DNA of 64,000 nt from Marinobacter salinus (GCF_001854125.1 NZ_CP017715.1:1488001-1552000); one strand, 5' to 3'. Shown: positions 17,706 to 28,669, numbered from the stretch's first letter. Translations and numbers: made by a program. The notes: a model not told the origin generated them from the letters alone.

Positions 17706-19859
17706 ATGGCTAAAAGTCTTTTTATTGCACCAACATCCATGGATTCAGGACTCACGTCTGTGTGCCTCGGCCTGTTACGCGCCCTGGAGCGAGTGGGCGT
17801 CAGCGTTGGCTTCTACAAACCCTTCCGGCAGTCAGTTCACCACGGTGAATCATCACACAACGAAGGCAACGATTCCTCAGTGGAGTTTGTCCGCACCCGT
17901 AGTCACCTGGATCCACCCGCCCCCATCCCTCTCAGGGAAGCCCAGCAGCTACTCAATCGCGGAAACTCGGATTTGCTGATGGAAAATGTCGTAGGTGAAT
18001 ACCAGAGGGTGGCCAAGGATGTCGATGTTGTTGTTATTGAGGGGTTAGTACCTGATCGAAGCGAAGCGTACATTGCCCGGCTGAATGTCGAGGTCGCTCG
18101 AAATCTGGGCTCCGAGGTCATTCTCGTCAGCACACCCAAGATGAGTCAGCCTGCCGAAGTAGACGACGAGCTGGATTTTTCTTCAAGACTTTTCGCCAGC
18201 CCATCCGACCCCGATGTCATTGCAGTTATTCTGAACAAGGTGGGCGAGCCAGAAAAATCCGGGTTGTCTCTTCAGAACGTTGCAGGGCCGGTTTGGAGTC
18301 CTGCCAACTACCGGAAGGAATGCCGGGTTTTCAGGGAGCAACGCTTCCACCTATTGGCTGAAATCCCATGGCAACCGGATCTTCTCGCCCCCAGGGTGTC
18401 AGACATAGTCCGAGAGCTGGGCGTCCATGTACTTCATGAAGGCCAGATGCTGACGCGACGTGTCCAGAACGTTTCCGTCTGCGCCCGAACTATACGAAAC
18501 ATGATCGAAACACTGAAGCCAGGCACCCTTATGGTCACACCGGGTGACCGGGAGGACATCATTGTCACCACGGCCGTCGCCGCGCTGAACGGTGTACCGC
18601 TAGCCGGGTTGATGCTGACCGGAGGGCTGACTCCGGACCCCCGGGTTATCGATATCTGTCGCCGGGCCCTGGACACCGGGCTTCCGGTCCTCAGCTCCGG
18701 AACCAACACCTATGACACTGCGCACATGCTCGCAAACCTGTCTACCGCCATCCCCATTGATGACCCGGATCGCATTGAAAAAGCCATGGAGGCGGTCGCA
18801 ACGCGAATCGACACGGACTGGCTTCAGGAGCACCTCAAAGTCCATCGCCAGCGCCGGCTTTCACCCCCGGCTTTTCGCTATCAGCTGTCAGAACGGGCAC
18901 GCGCCGCCAACAAGCGCATTGTTCTTCCAGAAGGATGCGAGCCTCGCACCATTCATGCCGCCATTATCTGCCAACAACGCAGCCTCGCCCGTTGCGTGCT
19001 GATTGGTAATCCTGACGAAATATTCAGTGTCGCCAGATCTCAGGGACTGAACCTGCCAGAAGATATAGAAATTATCGATCCGGCGAGGGTTCGGCGAAAG
19101 TATGTCGCCCCGATGGTTGATCTGCGGAAACACAAGGGCCTGGCACCCGATATGGCAGAAGCCATGCTCGAGGATAACGTCGTGCTGGGCACCATGATGG
19201 TTGCCAGAGACGAAGCGGATGGCCTGGTCTCAGGTGCGATTCACACGACAGCCAACACCGTTCGCCCTGCCCTACAACTGATCAAAACCCATGATCAGGC
19301 AAAAGTCGTTTCTTCGGTCTTCTTCATGCTCCTGCCACAACAAGTGGTCGTCTATGGCGATTGCGCGATCAACCCCGATCCCAATGCCGAAGAGCTTGCG
19401 GATATTGCTATTCAGAGCGCCCAGTCCGCAGAAGCTTTCGGAATTGAACCAGTGGTGGCGATGATCAGCTACAGTACGGGCGAGTCCGGATCTGGTCAGG
19501 ATGTGGAAAAGGTTCGGGAAGCAACCCGCATTGCCAGGGAAAGGCGCCCGGATCTTCTGATTGACGGCCCCCTTCAATACGACGCCGCCTCTATCGAAAG
19601 CGTCGCCCGAAGCAAGGCACCCAACAGCAAGGTAGCTGGCAAGGCAACGGTCTTTGTCTTTCCCGATCTTAATACCGGAAACACGACCTATAAAGCGGTG
19701 CAGCGGAGCGCCAACGTGGTCAGCATCGGGCCGATGCTGCAGGGCCTGAGAAAGCCGGTGAACGATCTTTCCCGGGGGGCACTCGTTGAGGATATTGTGT
19801 TTACCATCGCGCTGACAGCCGTTCAGGCGAAACAGGTGCAAGATGCGGGGCTGGCCTGA
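17706..19859 (+). CDS. pta: Phosphate acetyltransferase (long form)
   Basis: Converts acetyl-CoA plus phosphate to acetyl phosphate plus CoA. The 717 residues match the long enterobacterial form. The N-terminal P-loop-like domain starts LFIAPTSMDSGLTSVCLGLL, the DRTGG regulatory domain occupies roughly 215-330 (LTGGLTPDPRVIDIC), and the catalytic PTA domain fills the C-terminal half (RIVLPEGCEPRTIHA, SGAIHTTANTVRPALQ, SYSTGESGSGQDVEKV, FPDLNTGNTTYKAVQR). Together with AckA it provides overflow and assimilation of acetate and sets the acetyl-phosphate pool. Convergent with der, 33 bp apart, with no clear terminator between. Confidence 0.97.
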   Translation: MAKSLFIAPTSMDSGLTSVCLGLLRALERVGVSVGFYKPFRQSVHHGESSHNEGNDSSVEFVRTRSHLDPPAPIPLREAQQLLNRGNSDLLMENVVGEYQRVAKDVDVVVIEGLVPDRSEAYIARLNVEVARNLGSEVILVSTPKMSQPAEVDDELDFSSRLFASPSDPDVIAVILNKVGEPEKSGLSLQNVAGPVWSPANYRKECRVFREQRFHLLAEIPWQPDLLAPRVSDIVRELGVHVLHEGQMLTRRVQNVSVCARTIRNMIETLKPGTLMVTPGDREDIIVTTAVAALNGVPLAGLMLTGGLTPDPRVIDICRRALDTGLPVLSSGTNTYDTAHMLANLSTAIPIDDPDRIEKAMEAVATRIDTDWLQEHLKVHRQRRLSPPAFRYQLSERARAANKRIVLPEGCEPRTIHAAIICQQRSLARCVLIGNPDEIFSVARSQGLNLPEDIEIIDPARVRRKYVAPMVDLRKHKGLAPDMAEAMLEDNVVLGTMMVARDEADGLVSGAIHTTANTVRPALQLIKTHDQAKVVSSVFFMLLPQQVVVYGDCAINPDPNAEELADIAIQSAQSAEAFGIEPVVAMISYSTGESGSGQDVEKVREATRIARERRPDLLIDGPLQYDAASIESVARSKAPNSKVAGKATVFVFPDLNTGNTTYKAVQRSANVVSIGPMLQGLRKPVNDLSRGALVEDIVFTIALTAVQAKQVQDAGLA

Positions 19860-19892
19860 GCCAGTCCGCTGTTCTGCCAACACGGCGCCCTA

Positions 19893-21314
19893 CTAGCGTT
19901 TAAGGCTTTTCTGCCTGGTTTTCTTAACCTTCCTGCCCTTTTTCAGATCATTGTCCTTCTTCACCTTCTGCCGCGGTGTAAGTCGGTCGACCTTGGTTGC
20001 GAACGGGTTTTCACCTGACTTGAATTCGAACCGGATCGGTGAACCGGTGACCTTCAGTACCTTACGGAAGGTGTTTTCCAGATACCGCTTGTAAGAACCG
20101 GGGAGCGCATCAACCTGATTGCCATGCACCACAATCACAGGCGGGTTCGAGCCGCCCTGGTGCGCATAGCGAAGCTTGATCCGGCGGCCCTGAACCATGG
20201 GAGGCTGATGCTGGGCAATGGCGTCCTGGAGGATAGCGGTCAGGCGGTTCGTCGGCCATTTTGCCATAGCCGACTCGTAACACGCCTGCACCGATTCGTA
20301 CATAACGCCAACGCCGGATCCATGGAGCGCAGAGATGTAATGTTTGTCCGCATAATCCAGAAAATCGAGGCGCCGTCGGACCTGTTCTTTGACCTTTGCG
20401 CGCTCTTCCGGGTCCATGCCGTCCCATTTATTAACGGCAATGACGAGCGATCGGCCGGCATCAAGAACAAAACCGATGAGATGAAGATCCTGGTCAACCA
20501 GCCCCTCCCGCGCATCAATTACGAGAATCACCACATGCGCATCGTCGATGGCCTGCAGTGTCTTGATAATCGAGAACTTTTCGACCACTTCACGAACATT
20601 TTTGCGGCGACGAACACCCGCTGTATCGATCAGCGTGTATTGCTCGCCCTGCCGTTCGTACGGAATGTAAACGCTGTCACGCGTTGTGCCTGGCATGTCA
20701 TAGACAACCACCCGGTCTTCGCCGAGCATGCGGTTAACGAGCGTCGACTTGCCTACGTTCGGACGACCGACCACGCCAATGCGAATCCCGGGATACTTCC
20801 CTGCCCGGTCTTCTTCCTCGCGCTCGTCTTCGGATGGCAGCAGCAGTTCCAGCATCGAGCGAATACCGCGATTATGAGATGCCGCAATGAGAAACGTCGA
20901 ATCAAAACCCAGGCTATAAAAATCAGACGCTGCAATATCCGGGTCCTGACCATCGGTTTTGTTAACCACAAGGTGAGCCTGCTTGCCGGAGCGCCTCAGC
21001 TGATCCGCAATCAACTCATCACCTGCAGTCAGTCCCGCACGACCATCCACCATAAAGAGAACAATGTCTGCCTCTTCCACCGCCTGCAGCGACTGACGGG
21101 CCATCTCCGCGTCCAGTCCTTGCTCGTCACCGGTAAGGCCGCCGGTATCAATGACGATAAAACGCTGACCCTCGTATGTGCCCTCACCATACTTTCGGTC
21201 CCGGGTAAGGCCCGGAAAATCGGCGACCAGCGCGTCCCGGGATCGGGTCATCTGGTTGAAAAGCGTCGACTTGCCAACATTCGGGCGGCCGACAAGGGCA
21301 ATAACTGGGGTCAT
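19893..21314 (-). CDS. der: Ribosome biogenesis GTPase Der (EngA)
   Basis: Essential GTPase with two tandem G domains that assists maturation of the 50S subunit. The 473 residues include G1 motifs [12 protein letters not shown] (about residue 8) and [12 protein letters not shown] (about 183), DTGG and DTAG switch II motifs, NKTD and NKWD specificity motifs, and the C-terminal KH-like domain followed by a very basic tail ([13 protein letters not shown]). It lies downstream of bamB on the same strand, the conserved order, but a hairpin with U-tract in the 59-bp gap suggests partial termination between them. Confidence 0.97.
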   Translation of the reverse strand: MTPVIALVGRPNVGKSTLFNQMTRSRDALVADFPGLTRDRKYGEGTYEGQRFIVIDTGGLTGDEQGLDAEMARQSLQAVEEADIVLFMVDGRAGLTAGDELIADQLRRSGKQAHLVVNKTDGQDPDIAASDFYSLGFDSTFLIAASHNRGIRSMLELLLPSEDEREEEDRAGKYPGIRIGVVGRPNVGKSTLVNRMLGEDRVVVYDMPGTTRDSVYIPYERQGEQYTLIDTAGVRRRKNVREVVEKFSIIKTLQAIDDAHVVILVIDAREGLVDQDLHLIGFVLDAGRSLVIAVNKWDGMDPEERAKVKEQVRRRLDFLDYADKHYISALHGSGVGVMYESVQACYESAMAKWPTNRLTAILQDAIAQHQPPMVQGRRIKLRYAHQGGSNPPVIVVHGNQVDALPGSYKRYLENTFRKVLKVTGSPIRFEFKSGENPFATKVDRLTPRQKVKKDNDLKKGRKVKKTRQKSLKR

Positions 21315-21330
21315 AATAGTCCGCTACGTA

Positions 21331-21364
21331 AAAAGGAAAACAGCCCGGTCGTATGGCCGGGCTG
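21331..21364 (-). terminator. Terminator between bamB and der
   Basis: CAGCCCGG (21341-21348) pairs with CCGGGCTG (21357-21364). On the minus strand it is followed by TTTTCCTTTTT. Probably an attenuating intrinsic terminator at the end of the ispG-hisS-yfgM-bamB run. Confidence 0.7.
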
Positions 21365-21373
21365 GAAAAACAT

Positions 21374-22546
21374 TCAGTCGATTGGCCGAATTCTGAGAAC
21401 CGCCATTCTTCCACTGTTGCCGAAAACGAGCAGGTTACCATTGCTTAACCGCTGTGCAGCTACGCGTATACCCTCATCATCGAATTCCAGCTGCCCCTGC
21501 AGACTGCCGTCTTCGCGAGAGAGGATGTGCAGGTACCCTTCGTAATCACCGATCACAAGGTAATCATCGAAGATCATCGGCTGGGTTAGCTGGCGCCATG
21601 AAAGCCGATCCTGAGTCCAGAGCTCCCGGCGGTCGGAACCGCGCAAGGCGACGACGTCGCCATTCGCTGAAGCAAGATAGATATCGCCATCGCCGATCAT
21701 TGGTGAGTAAAGGCTGGATGCCTTCCGGCTCCAGATTTCCTGCCCCGTGCGAATATCCACCAGTGCCAGCTTACCCTGATAGCCTACGACCAATATGGCG
21801 GAGTCGAGCACCAGCGGCTGGCCGGCAATGTCCACCAGGCGCTCCAGCTCTGTGCGCCCCTGTGGCTGACCGACCTCGTATTGCCAGAGCGGCTGACCGG
21901 ACTCGGCAGACAACGCCATGATCTTACCGTTGGCAAAGGACGCGATAACCACGTCGCCACCCACGAGCGGAGCGGCGGCGGCTCGCATGGACAGAGCCGG
22001 AACGACACCATCATACTGCCAGCGCTTTTCGCCACTTTCGGCCTCGAAGGCCAGCACACGGCCGTCTGTCGTCTGGGCAACCACCAACTCGCCATTCGAC
22101 TGAGGGGCTGCAAGAACTTCCGTGGGCAAGGAGGCACGCCAGAGCTCGCTGCCGTCGACCCGTGACAGTGCCAGCAGGTCCGCTTCCCGGGTTGCCAGGT
22201 ACAGCTGGTCGCTATCACCAGCGACACCTGCAAAAATCCGGTCGTTGAGTTCAGTTTGCCAGACCACCTTGCCGTCTTCCGACTCAACAGCAACCAGCTC
22301 ACCGTCGGCCGACGCCGCATAGATAACATCGCCGGTATTCAGGGGGCGAAGATACAGAAACTCACCATCATGGCCGTCACCGACGGACATGCTCCAGACC
22401 CGCTTGAATTCAACAGATTCATCGACATCTGGCAGTGGAGCCGGCTGCTCAAATGTATCCGTGGTACTGCAACCTGCAAGACCCAAAACGGACAACAAGC
22501 CGCCAATGAGGGCCAAACGTGCTAGCCTGTTGCGAGATCCCCGCAT
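21374..22546 (-). CDS. bamB: Outer membrane assembly lipoprotein BamB
   Basis: Beta-propeller lipoprotein of the BAM complex that inserts outer membrane proteins. The 390 residues start with a lipoprotein signal (LALIGGLLSVLGLAGCSTT; lipobox LAGC near residue 26). Repeated PQQ-like blades follow, for example VVWQTELNDRIFAGVAG, SGEKRWQYDG and SGQPLWQYEVG, as expected for an eight-bladed propeller. Its ATG overlaps the yfgM stop by one base (TGATG), indicating coupled translation. The order yfgM-bamB-der is conserved in gammaproteobacteria. Confidence 0.95.
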   Translation of the reverse strand: MRGSRNRLARLALIGGLLSVLGLAGCSTTDTFEQPAPLPDVDESVEFKRVWSMSVGDGHDGEFLYLRPLNTGDVIYAASADGELVAVESEDGKVVWQTELNDRIFAGVAGDSDQLYLATREADLLALSRVDGSELWRASLPTEVLAAPQSNGELVVAQTTDGRVLAFEAESGEKRWQYDGVVPALSMRAAAAPLVGGDVVIASFANGKIMALSAESGQPLWQYEVGQPQGRTELERLVDIAGQPLVLDSAILVVGYQGKLALVDIRTGQEIWSRKASSLYSPMIGDGDIYLASANGDVVALRGSDRRELWTQDRLSWRQLTQPMIFDDYLVIGDYEGYLHILSREDGSLQGQLEFDDEGIRVAAQRLSNGNLLVFGNSGRMAVLRIRPID

Positions 22547-23202
22547 CAGGCATCCTCCCCAATGCCAAGATCGGAAAGTTTTAGCTCAAGGATCCCGCTG
22601 CGCCCCTGCTGTTGACTCTGCTCGCGAGCCGCGAGATACGCGTCACGAGCACCATCCTGATCGCCTTGAGCGAGCAGAATGTCGCCCTTAAGCTCTGAGA
22701 AAATCGCGGCGAAAGCTTCGGAGTCCGCAGCCCCATTGATGGTGGTAAGGGCGTCATCGTAACCGCCCGATGCAAACTGGGCACGCGCCAACCGACTACG
22801 CACAACCAGTGCCAGAGCCTGTTGCTCGCCCGCTTTTTCCAGTGCCCACTTCAGGGATTCAATCGCTGCCGGCGCATCACCGTCCGTCAGCTGCTGGCGT
22901 GCCAGGATCAGGTTGCCATACACGGCATAGGCGCTATCGGTGTAGTCCTCCCGAAGAGTGCTGGCTACAAAAGCAACGGTCTCAGCGCTGGTTTCATCAG
23001 CCTGATCACTAAACGCGTTCAGCAGGTTTCCAAATTGATTTGCCGCTTCGGCGCGTTGCTCCGCCTGATGGTTTTGCCAGGCCTGCCATCCGAAAACGAT
23101 GGCCAGAGCAGCACCAATACCTATCAGCAATGAGCTTCCATTGTTTTTCCACCAGTCCTTGATCGCCTGAACCTGTTCCTCTTCGGTGCGCATTTCAGCC
23201 AT
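22546..23202 (-). CDS. yfgM: YfgM family ancillary SecYEG translocon protein
   Basis: Inner-membrane anchored TPR-like protein (218 residues) that in E. coli associates with SecYEG and periplasmic chaperones. A short cytoplasmic start (EEEQVQAIKDWWKNNGS) precedes one transmembrane helix (about 23-42), then a helical TPR-like domain facing the periplasm. GGAG stands five bases before the ATG at 23200-23202. It lies between hisS and bamB, the standard neighbourhood, and overlaps bamB by one base. The family is assigned from layout and sequence character. Confidence 0.92.
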   Translation of the reverse strand: MAEMRTEEEQVQAIKDWWKNNGSSLLIGIGAALAIVFGWQAWQNHQAEQRAEAANQFGNLLNAFSDQADETSAETVAFVASTLREDYTDSAYAVYGNLILARQQLTDGDAPAAIESLKWALEKAGEQQALALVVRSRLARAQFASGGYDDALTTINGAADSEAFAAIFSELKGDILLAQGDQDGARDAYLAAREQSQQQGRSGILELKLSDLGIGEDA

Positions 23203-23244
23203 GATGACTCCTGTAGTCGTGTTTTTGCTTTTGTGTACGTTGAA

Positions 23245-24525
23245 TTAGTGTTTGAAGGCTTCTGACAGCACCGATGCCAACTCACTCTGGAGCACTTCCC
23301 GCTGGGGCTCATCGGCTCGCAGCGGCTTCAGGCCCACGGTCCCGTTCGCAAGCTCATTTTCGCCGAGGATAACCGCGTACCTCGCAGCACTTCGGTCAGC
23401 CTTTTTCATCTGGCTTTTAAAGCTGCCGCCGCCACAGTGAGATACCACAACACGATCCACCAGTGCCGACCGGAGGCTTTCGGCGAGTGCGAAAGCGGGC
23501 GCCATCGCGCTCTCCCCCATTGCGGTTACGTAGACATCCGCATTGTTGTTCACATGGTCCGGAATAACTTCCAGTGTCTCCAGCAGCAAAATGAGTCGCT
23601 CAACTCCCATGGCAAACCCAACGGCACAGGTCGGCTTACCGCCCAGTTGCTCAACCAGACCATCGTAACGGCCACCGGCGCAAACAGTTCCCTGGGCACC
23701 AAGGCTGTCAGTAATCCACTCAAACACGGTTTTTCCGTAATAATCGAGACCACGTACCAACGCAGGGTTCACTGTATAGTTAATGCCTGCGGCATCCAGC
23801 AGCTCCCGGAGGCGATCAAAGTGGATTCTCGATTCGTCATCGAGATAGTCGTCGAGGCTCGGGGCACCTTCGAGGATCTTGCGAGTAGAAGGATTCTTGC
23901 TGTCCAGAATTCTCAACGGATTGGTCTGCAGTCGACGCTGACTGTCGGCATCCAGCCCGGCCTTGTCCTGTTCCAGATAATCGACCAGTGCTTCGCGATA
24001 GGCCCTACGAGCCTCTGAAGTGCCGATAGAGTTGATCTCAAGACGGGTATGGCCTTCGAGGCCCAATTCCTTCCAGAGCCGGGCAGTAAGAATAAGAAGT
24101 TCCGCATCAATATCGGGACCGGCCATGCCGAAACATTCCACACCGATCTGATGAAACTGGCGATACCGTCCTTTCTGGGGGCGTTCATGGCGAAACATCG
24201 GGCCGGTATACCAGAGCCGACGGGTCTGATTAAACAGAAGACCATGCTCCTCCGCCGCCCGAACGCAGCCAGCGGTGCCTTCCGGCCGAAGTGTCAGGCT
24301 ATCTCCGTTCCGGTCCTCGAAAGTGTACATTTCCTTTTCGACAATATCGGTCACTTCGCCGATGGACCGCTTGAACAGATCTGTCTGCTCGACAATAGGC
24401 ATCCGGATTTCCTGGTAACCATACTGTGCCAGTACTTTCCGCACGGTGCTTTCAACAAACTGCCAAACCGGCGTCTGCTCTGGCAGGATATCGTTCATCC
24501 CGCGAATTGCCTGAATCTTAGCCAA
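23245..24525 (-). CDS. hisS: Histidyl-tRNA synthetase
   Basis: Class II aminoacyl-tRNA synthetase charging tRNA-His. The 426 residues begin with the family start [18 protein letters not shown]. Motif 2 is around [20 protein letters not shown]. The histidine-binding signatures [16 protein letters not shown] and [15 protein letters not shown] and the motif 3 region [15 protein letters not shown] are intact. The anticodon-binding domain occupies about 330-420. Located between ispG (52 bp upstream) and yfgM (42 bp downstream), as in related genomes. Confidence 0.97.
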   Translation of the reverse strand: MAKIQAIRGMNDILPEQTPVWQFVESTVRKVLAQYGYQEIRMPIVEQTDLFKRSIGEVTDIVEKEMYTFEDRNGDSLTLRPEGTAGCVRAAEEHGLLFNQTRRLWYTGPMFRHERPQKGRYRQFHQIGVECFGMAGPDIDAELLILTARLWKELGLEGHTRLEINSIGTSEARRAYREALVDYLEQDKAGLDADSQRRLQTNPLRILDSKNPSTRKILEGAPSLDDYLDDESRIHFDRLRELLDAAGINYTVNPALVRGLDYYGKTVFEWITDSLGAQGTVCAGGRYDGLVEQLGGKPTCAVGFAMGVERLILLLETLEVIPDHVNNNADVYVTAMGESAMAPAFALAESLRSALVDRVVVSHCGGGSFKSQMKKADRSAARYAVILGENELANGTVGLKPLRADEPQREVLQSELASVLSEAFKH

Positions 24526-24577
24526 GTTAAACCCTTAAACCTGTATCTTGAAAATTCGGTCGGAAAACCAGATGCCG

Positions 24578-25696
24578 TCAGCCGTCGGAACGGACAATGA
24601 TGGCATCTTCCTGTTCCTTACGGCGGGCAACCTCTTCACGAATCAGACGTTCCAGATCATCCGTTAACGTCGTATTATCGAGTTTCTGATTTGGTTTGCC
24701 GGCCATATAAAACAGGTTCTTCGGGCTTCCGCCGGTGAGTCCGATATCCGCTTCTTTCGCCTCACCCGGACCATTGACCACGCACCCGATAATAGCGACA
24801 TCCAGTGAGGTATTGACGTCTTCGAGGCGGGCTTCCAGATCATTCATCGTCTGGATAACATCAAAGTTCTGCCTTGAACAACTGGGACAGGCGATAAAAT
24901 TAATACCGCGGCTACGCAGACGAAGACTCTTCAGGATGTCGTAACCGACCTTTATTTCCTGGACCGGATCCGCAGCCAGGGAAACGCGAATGGTATCGCC
25001 GATTCCGTCCATCAGGAGCATACCGAGCCCAATCGACGATTTCACCGTGCCTGAGCGGAACCCGCCTGCCTCAGTAATGCCAAGGTGGAGCGGCTGTTCG
25101 ATCTGCGATGCAATCTTGCGATAAGCGGCAACCGTCATAAACACTTCCGAAGCCTTCAGACTGACCTTGAAATCGGGGAAATCGTGACGGTCGAGAATAT
25201 CAATGTGGCGCATCGCCGACTCGACAAGTGCGTCTGCTGTCGGCTCGCCGTACTTTCGTTGAAGCTCCTTTTCAAGGGAGCCCGCGTTTACGCCAATACG
25301 AATGGGAATATTCCGATCCCGGGCGGCACTGATAACCGCACTGACGCGATCTTCACGTCCGATATTGCCCGGGTTGATACGCAAACAATCGACGCCCAGC
25401 TCCGCGACTCGCAAAGCGATCTTGTAATCAAAGTGGATGTCCGCAACCAACGGAAGAGAGACTTGCTGCCGGATTTTGCCAAAGGCCTCCGCAGCGTCCA
25501 TATCCGGAACCGACACCCTTACTATATCCGCACCGGCATCCTGCAACGCATTCACCTGGCCGACAGTTGCCGCCACATCGCAGGTGTTCGTGTTGGTCAT
25601 GCTCTGAACTGCAATCGGAGCACCACCGCCTACAGGTACATTGCCCACCATAATCTGGCGGGACTGGCGTCTTACGATCGGAGATTCCTGTTTCAT
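24578..25696 (-). CDS. ispG: 4-hydroxy-3-methylbut-2-enyl-diphosphate synthase (IspG/GcpE)
   Basis: 4Fe-4S enzyme of the MEP isoprenoid pathway, converting methylerythritol cyclodiphosphate to HMBPP. The length of 372 residues equals the E. coli enzyme. The TIM-barrel start has [17 protein letters not shown]. The cluster ligands are in [12 protein letters not shown] and [16 protein letters not shown] (three Cys, with Glu following). As an Fe-S enzyme encoded beside a reduced isc locus it depends on another assembly system. Sits between rodZ and hisS. Confidence 0.97.
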   Translation of the reverse strand: MKQESPIVRRQSRQIMVGNVPVGGGAPIAVQSMTNTNTCDVAATVGQVNALQDAGADIVRVSVPDMDAAEAFGKIRQQVSLPLVADIHFDYKIALRVAELGVDCLRINPGNIGREDRVSAVISAARDRNIPIRIGVNAGSLEKELQRKYGEPTADALVESAMRHIDILDRHDFPDFKVSLKASEVFMTVAAYRKIASQIEQPLHLGITEAGGFRSGTVKSSIGLGMLLMDGIGDTIRVSLAADPVQEIKVGYDILKSLRLRSRGINFIACPSCSRQNFDVIQTMNDLEARLEDVNTSLDVAIIGCVVNGPGEAKEADIGLTGGSPKNLFYMAGKPNQKLDNTTLTDDLERLIREEVARRKEQEDAIIVRSDG

Positions 25697-25732
25697 TGCT
25701 TACTGACCAATATCGATAAAATCGTCAAAGTT

Positions 25733-26719
25733 TCAGATCGTCAGGGTAAATTCTGACCGGTTGTTTACGACCGGGTAGTCACCCATATCCACTGATTCCC
25801 CCTGAAAGCGAATAGAGCCCACGGCATCGACCGCACCAATCACTACCTTGAGGGGTAGCTGTCCGGATACTTCGACCTGGTCACCGTTCCGCTGGAGAGA
25901 GTTTACCAAACGAGTGCCTGAGGCATCGCTGACCTGAACCCAGCAATCATCGGTAAAGGTGATCAGCAGGCTCCCCTGGGCTGTGATCGCCACTGGCTCC
26001 CTCGGGTCCTCCACAACAGGCGCAGGTTCTTCAAGCACTGGCGGAACGTCCACCACCGGGTCACCCTCTTCGGCGGATGTCACCTCGGGTTCCAATTGAA
26101 CTCCGGAATCTGGGACCTCCAGCGGATTTTCCCGAGTTACGCCCGGCTCCTCCCCGATCTCCAATGCCAAACCATTTGTATCCGGGCCATTTTCCATCGG
26201 TTCTTCCGACCCCTGCTGGCTCACCGAATCGCCAATTTCTTCACCGTCCTGCGGCTGAGCCGACTCCGGCATCACAGTCACGTCTTCTTTAGTGCTGTCC
26301 ATTGGTAACATAAACGTAAAAGCCAGATATCCGGCCAAGGCTGCAACCACCAAAAGCAGAAGCAACTTCGCCATCCGACGCTTCCTGTGTCGCCGGCGTT
26401 CGATATCCACCAGCGGGTTCTCTTCGCGTTCCTGCTCCCGCTGTTTACGCAACGGCTCCAGTTCGTGGTCCAGGTCATTTATAACGGCATCGGCGTCAAG
26501 ACCAACCTGCATCGCATAGGCCCTGACATAACCCTTCAGGAAGAGTTCACTATCAATCCTGGAATAATCGCCCTCTTCAATCGCCTGAATCACCACGGGC
26601 CGTAAATGCTGGGCGTCAGCAACGTCACTCACAGTCAGCGAGGCCTTCTCACGCGCACGCTTCAGCTGTTGCCCGACAGGATCATTCTTCACTGGCTGAG
26701 GATTATCATCATTGGCCAT
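25733..26719 (-). CDS. rodZ: Cytoskeletal protein RodZ
   Basis: Bitopic inner-membrane protein that links MreB to the elongation machinery. Of 328 residues, about 12-80 form the cytoplasmic helix-turn-helix domain (VGQQLKRAREKASLTVSDVA). A very basic stretch (RRRHRKRRMAK) precedes one transmembrane helix near 118-137. A long acidic, Pro-rich periplasmic linker follows, ending in a DUF4115 beta domain (about 245-328). Its start overlaps the pilW stop by 11 bases. Placement between pilW/pilF and ispG is conserved. Confidence 0.93.
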   Translation of the reverse strand: MANDDNPQPVKNDPVGQQLKRAREKASLTVSDVADAQHLRPVVIQAIEEGDYSRIDSELFLKGYVRAYAMQVGLDADAVINDLDHELEPLRKQREQEREENPLVDIERRRHRKRRMAKLLLLLVVAALAGYLAFTFMLPMDSTKEDVTVMPESAQPQDGEEIGDSVSQQGSEEPMENGPDTNGLALEIGEEPGVTRENPLEVPDSGVQLEPEVTSAEEGDPVVDVPPVLEEPAPVVEDPREPVAITAQGSLLITFTDDCWVQVSDASGTRLVNSLQRNGDQVEVSGQLPLKVVIGAVDAVGSIRFQGESVDMGDYPVVNNRSEFTLTI

Positions 26720-27515
26720 TAGAAATCAGCACCTTATATTGTTGGTATTCAACTGACTCCGGATAATTGTTCTTGAGTTGCAAGGCCAGGCTGGCCTCCT
26801 GATTGCGATCATTCAGGTGGCGGGCTATGCGAATTCCGGTCAACAGACTTTCCGGTGAGTGGCGCGCGCGCTCATTTCTCTGCATGATCGACGTGAGACG
26901 ACCGTAGTAACGGGCTGCCGCGTCATAGTTTCCACGTTCAACAAGGACCCGGGATAATGCAAGTAAGGAGCGCGCATCTCCGCGGGAGAGCTCTACGGCC
27001 CGACGATAGGAGGTGGTAGCGTTCTCAAGCTCCCCCAGGCGCTCCTGAGTCATCCCCAGATTATAAAAAACAGACCCTCGATCCTTGTAATCCGTATCCC
27101 GTGATGCCGCTCGAAACTCATCCCGGGAGTCTTCAATTCTGCCCTGCCCATAAAGAAACGCACCATAATACACCCGTGCACGGGTGTATCCGGAGTCAGC
27201 GAAAATGGCACGCCTGAAACTGGCTTCTGCCAACTCGGCTTCGCCTTCAGCGTTTAACACCAACCCCATTGCAGCTCTCGCCGCAGGACTTTCCGGCGCA
27301 AGTTTCAGCGCGCGATCGAGGTGGTGCCGCGCTCGTTCAAGATTTCCCTGGCCAATATAGGCCGTGGCCAGCTGAACGTAATCATCCACCGCTTCCTGCT
27401 TGTCTGCCTCCCGAGAGAAACGGCTGTCGGTCGTCGTTACGCAACCTGTGACAAGAATGACGCCCAGAATCAGGGCTGCAACAGAAATACGCCTGTTCGC
27501 TGTTCTATACGTCAC
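26709..27515 (-). CDS. pilW: Type IV pilus biogenesis lipoprotein PilW/PilF
   Basis: Outer-membrane TPR lipoprotein (pilotin) that helps localise and assemble the PilQ secretin. The 268 residues start with a lipoprotein signal (VAALILGVILVTGCVTTT, lipobox VTGC near residue 25). At least five tetratricopeptide repeats follow (for example AYIGQGNLERARHHLDRAL and YNLGMTQERLGELENATTS). The gene is called pilF in Pseudomonas; the neighbourhood rlmN-pilW-rodZ is the same. Overlap with rodZ by 11 bases implies one transcript. Confidence 0.92.
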   Translation of the reverse strand: MTYRTANRRISVAALILGVILVTGCVTTTDSRFSREADKQEAVDDYVQLATAYIGQGNLERARHHLDRALKLAPESPAARAAMGLVLNAEGEAELAEASFRRAIFADSGYTRARVYYGAFLYGQGRIEDSRDEFRAASRDTDYKDRGSVFYNLGMTQERLGELENATTSYRRAVELSRGDARSLLALSRVLVERGNYDAAARYYGRLTSIMQRNERARHSPESLLTGIRIARHLNDRNQEASLALQLKNNYPESVEYQQYKVLISNGQ

Positions 27516-27556
27516 AGTCTTGCATTCCTCGCATCTGCTTGATTGGTGAGTCCGTT

Positions 27557-28669
27557 TCAGGGATTAACCTGCTGAACATCAATATAACGCTGGCTGCGGC
27601 GAGTTCTGTCTTCAACCCTGCCAACCAGCTGGCCACATGCGGCATCAATGTCATCGCCTCGGGTCGTTCGTATCGTCGCTATGTAGCCTGCTTCGTTCAA
27701 CACGGTCTGAAAGCGACGGGTCGCGTTCATACTCGGCCGCCGAAAATCGCTTTCCGGGAACGGATTGAAGGGTATCAGATTGATCTTGCATGGCAGATCC
27801 CGCAACAACACCGCAAGCTCCCGTGCGTGTTCCGGCTGGTCATTCATTCCCTCAATGACTGTATATTCAATCGTTGCCTTGCGCTTGTCAGGCAAGCGCG
27901 CAAAATACCGTTTCGTCGCTGCGAGAAGCTCCGCGATCGGATATTTTTTATTAAGAGGGACCAGCTTGTTACGAAGCTCATCATTCGGGGCATGCAGGGA
28001 AATGGCCAGTGAAACATCGGTAACTTCCCCAAGGCGATCCAGCGCAGGGACAACGCCTGAAGTGCTCAGGGTTACCCGACGTTTGGAAATCCCATAAGCC
28101 AGGTCTTCCATCATGAGATTCATGGCATCGACTACGTTGTCGAAGTTGAGCAATGGCTCCCCCATGCCCATCATAACCACGTTGGTGATAGGTCTGTCAG
28201 GGCCTGGTTCAAAGGGCATGAATGCCTTACGCGCAACCCACACCTGGCCGATAACCTCTGCGGCCGTCAGGTTTCGGTTAAAGCCTCGCTTCCCGGTCGA
28301 ACAGAACGTGCAGTCCAGGCTGCATCCAATCTGGGAAGAAACACACAGCGTCCCACGTTCCCCATCGGGAATGAGTACGGTCTCAACGCTGTTGCCATTG
28401 TCCATGCGCATCACCCACTTGCGAGTGCCGTCTTTGGACGTCTCATCGTAAACCACTTCCGGGCCACGGATTTCAGCTACTTGTTTGAGCTTGTCCCGTA
28501 AAGCCTTGCTCATATTGGTCATTTGATCGAAGTCATCCGCGCCCCGCTGATGAATCCACTGCAAAACCTGAGTGGCACGAAAACGCTTCTCTCCAAGGGA
28601 TTCGAAGAAAGCCTCAAGTTTTGCTTTCGGCATCCCGAGAAGATTGGTTTTTTCAGCGGCCGCTGTCAT
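27557..28669 (-). CDS. rlmN: Dual-specificity 23S rRNA A2503/tRNA A37 C2-methyltransferase
   Basis: Radical-SAM methyltransferase that methylates C2 of A2503 in 23S rRNA and of A37 in several tRNAs. The 370 residues contain the cluster-binding [15 protein letters not shown] (CxxxCxxC) and the SAM-contact motif [19 protein letters not shown]. The substrate-linking cysteine is expected in the C-terminal [17 protein letters not shown]. The start follows the family ([21 protein letters not shown]). Lies between ndk and pilW. Confidence 0.96.
   Translation of the reverse strand: MTAAAEKTNLLGMPKAKLEAFFESLGEKRFRATQVLQWIHQRGADDFDQMTNMSKALRDKLKQVAEIRGPEVVYDETSKDGTRKWVMRMDNGNSVETVLIPDGERGTLCVSSQIGCSLDCTFCSTGKRGFNRNLTAAEVIGQVWVARKAFMPFEPGPDRPITNVVMMGMGEPLLNFDNVVDAMNLMMEDLAYGISKRRVTLSTSGVVPALDRLGEVTDVSLAISLHAPNDELRNKLVPLNKKYPIAELLAATKRYFARLPDKRKATIEYTVIEGMNDQPEHARELAVLLRDLPCKINLIPFNPFPESDFRRPSMNATRRFQTVLNEAGYIATIRTTRGDDIDAACGQLVGRVEDRTRRSQRYIDVQQVNP

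Noticed and set aside
20124..21545. Plus-strand open frame of 473 codons opposite der
   Set aside because: Antisense to an intact Der with two G domains; it has no ribosome-binding site or family similarity.
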